From Tagaea sp. (GTDB lineage: Bacteria > Pseudomonadota > Alphaproteobacteria > CACIAM-22H2), in NCBI GenBank assembly GCA_023653245.1, contig JAMNXK010000141.1, forward strand, positions 1-6,108: 6,108 nucleotides of DNA, in the 5' to 3' direction. The notes under the pieces are model-generated. The model was not told where the DNA came from and ran no database searches. It worked only from the letters and a program-made list of their open reading frames with translations. Within the stretch, counting starts at the first letter, position 1. Every line of letters begins with the position of its first letter. Of this stretch, positions 5,950 through 6,108 are shown in pieces. The position numbers and the translations under genes are program-made.

Positions 5950-5963
5950 ACCTTCGGTCGTCA
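5945..5963 (-). terminator. Compact hairpin starting at the LysM stop codon
   Basis: On the minus strand TGACGACC-GAA-GGTCGTCA is a perfect 8-bp stem with a 3-base GAA loop, a loop closed by C-G that is known to be very stable. Its first three bases are the TGA stop of the LysM gene. No T-run follows, so it may protect the 3' end of the mRNA or stall transcription more than act as a classical terminator. Confidence 0.45.
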
Positions 5964-6108
5964 ATTCGTCTTCGGCACAGCGAAGATCTGGCCCGGGAAA
6001 ATGAGGTCGGGATCGCGGATCTGCTCGCGGTTGGCGGCGTAGATCGTGGTGTAGCGCAAGCCCTCGCCATAGATTCGCCGGGAAATGCGCCACAGCGAGT
6101 TGCCGGGC
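5961..6108 (-). CDS. LysM-domain peptidoglycan-binding protein, C-terminal part, 5' end outside window
   Basis: Only the last 48 residues are visible, so the gene continues beyond the right edge. They read [14 protein letters not shown], then [14 protein letters not shown] and [18 protein letters not shown], which is almost a whole LysM module: the 'G-sLW-Ia-r-yG' first strand and helix, the 'y--Iy-aNr-qI-dPdlI' helix and the 'PGQ-f-vP' last strand. LysM modules bind N-acetylglucosamine-containing glycans such as peptidoglycan, so the protein is probably exported to the periplasm or envelope. This ending is typical of alphaproteobacterial proteins with a single C-terminal LysM. The N-terminal content cannot be seen. 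It converges on the PAS-protein gene, 145 bases away. Confidence 0.88.
   Translation of the reverse strand, partial: PGNSLWRISRRIYGEGLRYTTIYAANREQIRDPDLIFPGQIFAVPKTN

Noticed and set aside
5837..6070. A 77-residue minus-strand open frame over the repeat and the LysM end.
   Set aside because: It is the wrong frame of the LysM gene and runs through the inverted-repeat element; the product is low-complexity Arg/Ser/Pro-rich.
1..6108. CRISPR array, tRNA or rRNA genes, insertion sequence, or a defence-type gene cassette.
   Set aside because: No regularly spaced direct repeats, cloverleaf-like segment, ribosomal RNA signature, transposase or toxin-antitoxin motif was seen on either strand.

Overview
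This GC-rich window comes from a motile Gram-negative bacterium, most likely an alphaproteobacterium of the Rhodospirillales type. The evidence is strongly GC-biased third codon positions, two proteins of the short PAS family (PAS_5-like) common in that group, an alphaproteobacterial-style short phosphatidylserine decarboxylase next to class II phosphatidylserine synthase, and a LysM C-terminus of a familiar alphaproteobacterial type. Taxonomy is inferred from family resemblance only.

Layout. The left edge (1-703) reads on the plus strand: the end of a PAS-like protein, a small inverted repeat, and a 92-residue hypothetical basic protein. The middle (672-5095) reads entirely on the minus strand, in the order psd, pssA, motA, GT41 glycosyltransferase. 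psd and pssA touch through a TGATG junction and make phosphatidylethanolamine (CDP-diacylglycerol + serine to phosphatidylserine, then decarboxylation). After a 154-base gap comes motA, the proton-channel subunit of the flagellar stator. It overlaps by four bases (GTGA) the start of a TPR-bearing SPINDLY/OGT-type glycosyltransferase whose 3' end runs 32 bases into the convergent hypothetical gene. No motB is present. To the right, a second PAS-like protein (5204-5815, plus) diverges from psd. It converges on the end of a LysM protein (minus, cut by the window edge). The 145 bases between these two hold a nested inverted-repeat element and a compact hairpin that starts at the LysM stop codon.

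The ordinary parts are psd-pssA and motA. The point most worth following is the tight coupling of the stator gene motA to a GT41 glycosyltransferase in place of motB. It suggests, but does not prove, that this enzyme modifies flagellin or another motility component. I found no RNA genes, CRISPR array, insertion sequence or clearly novel defence-type system.
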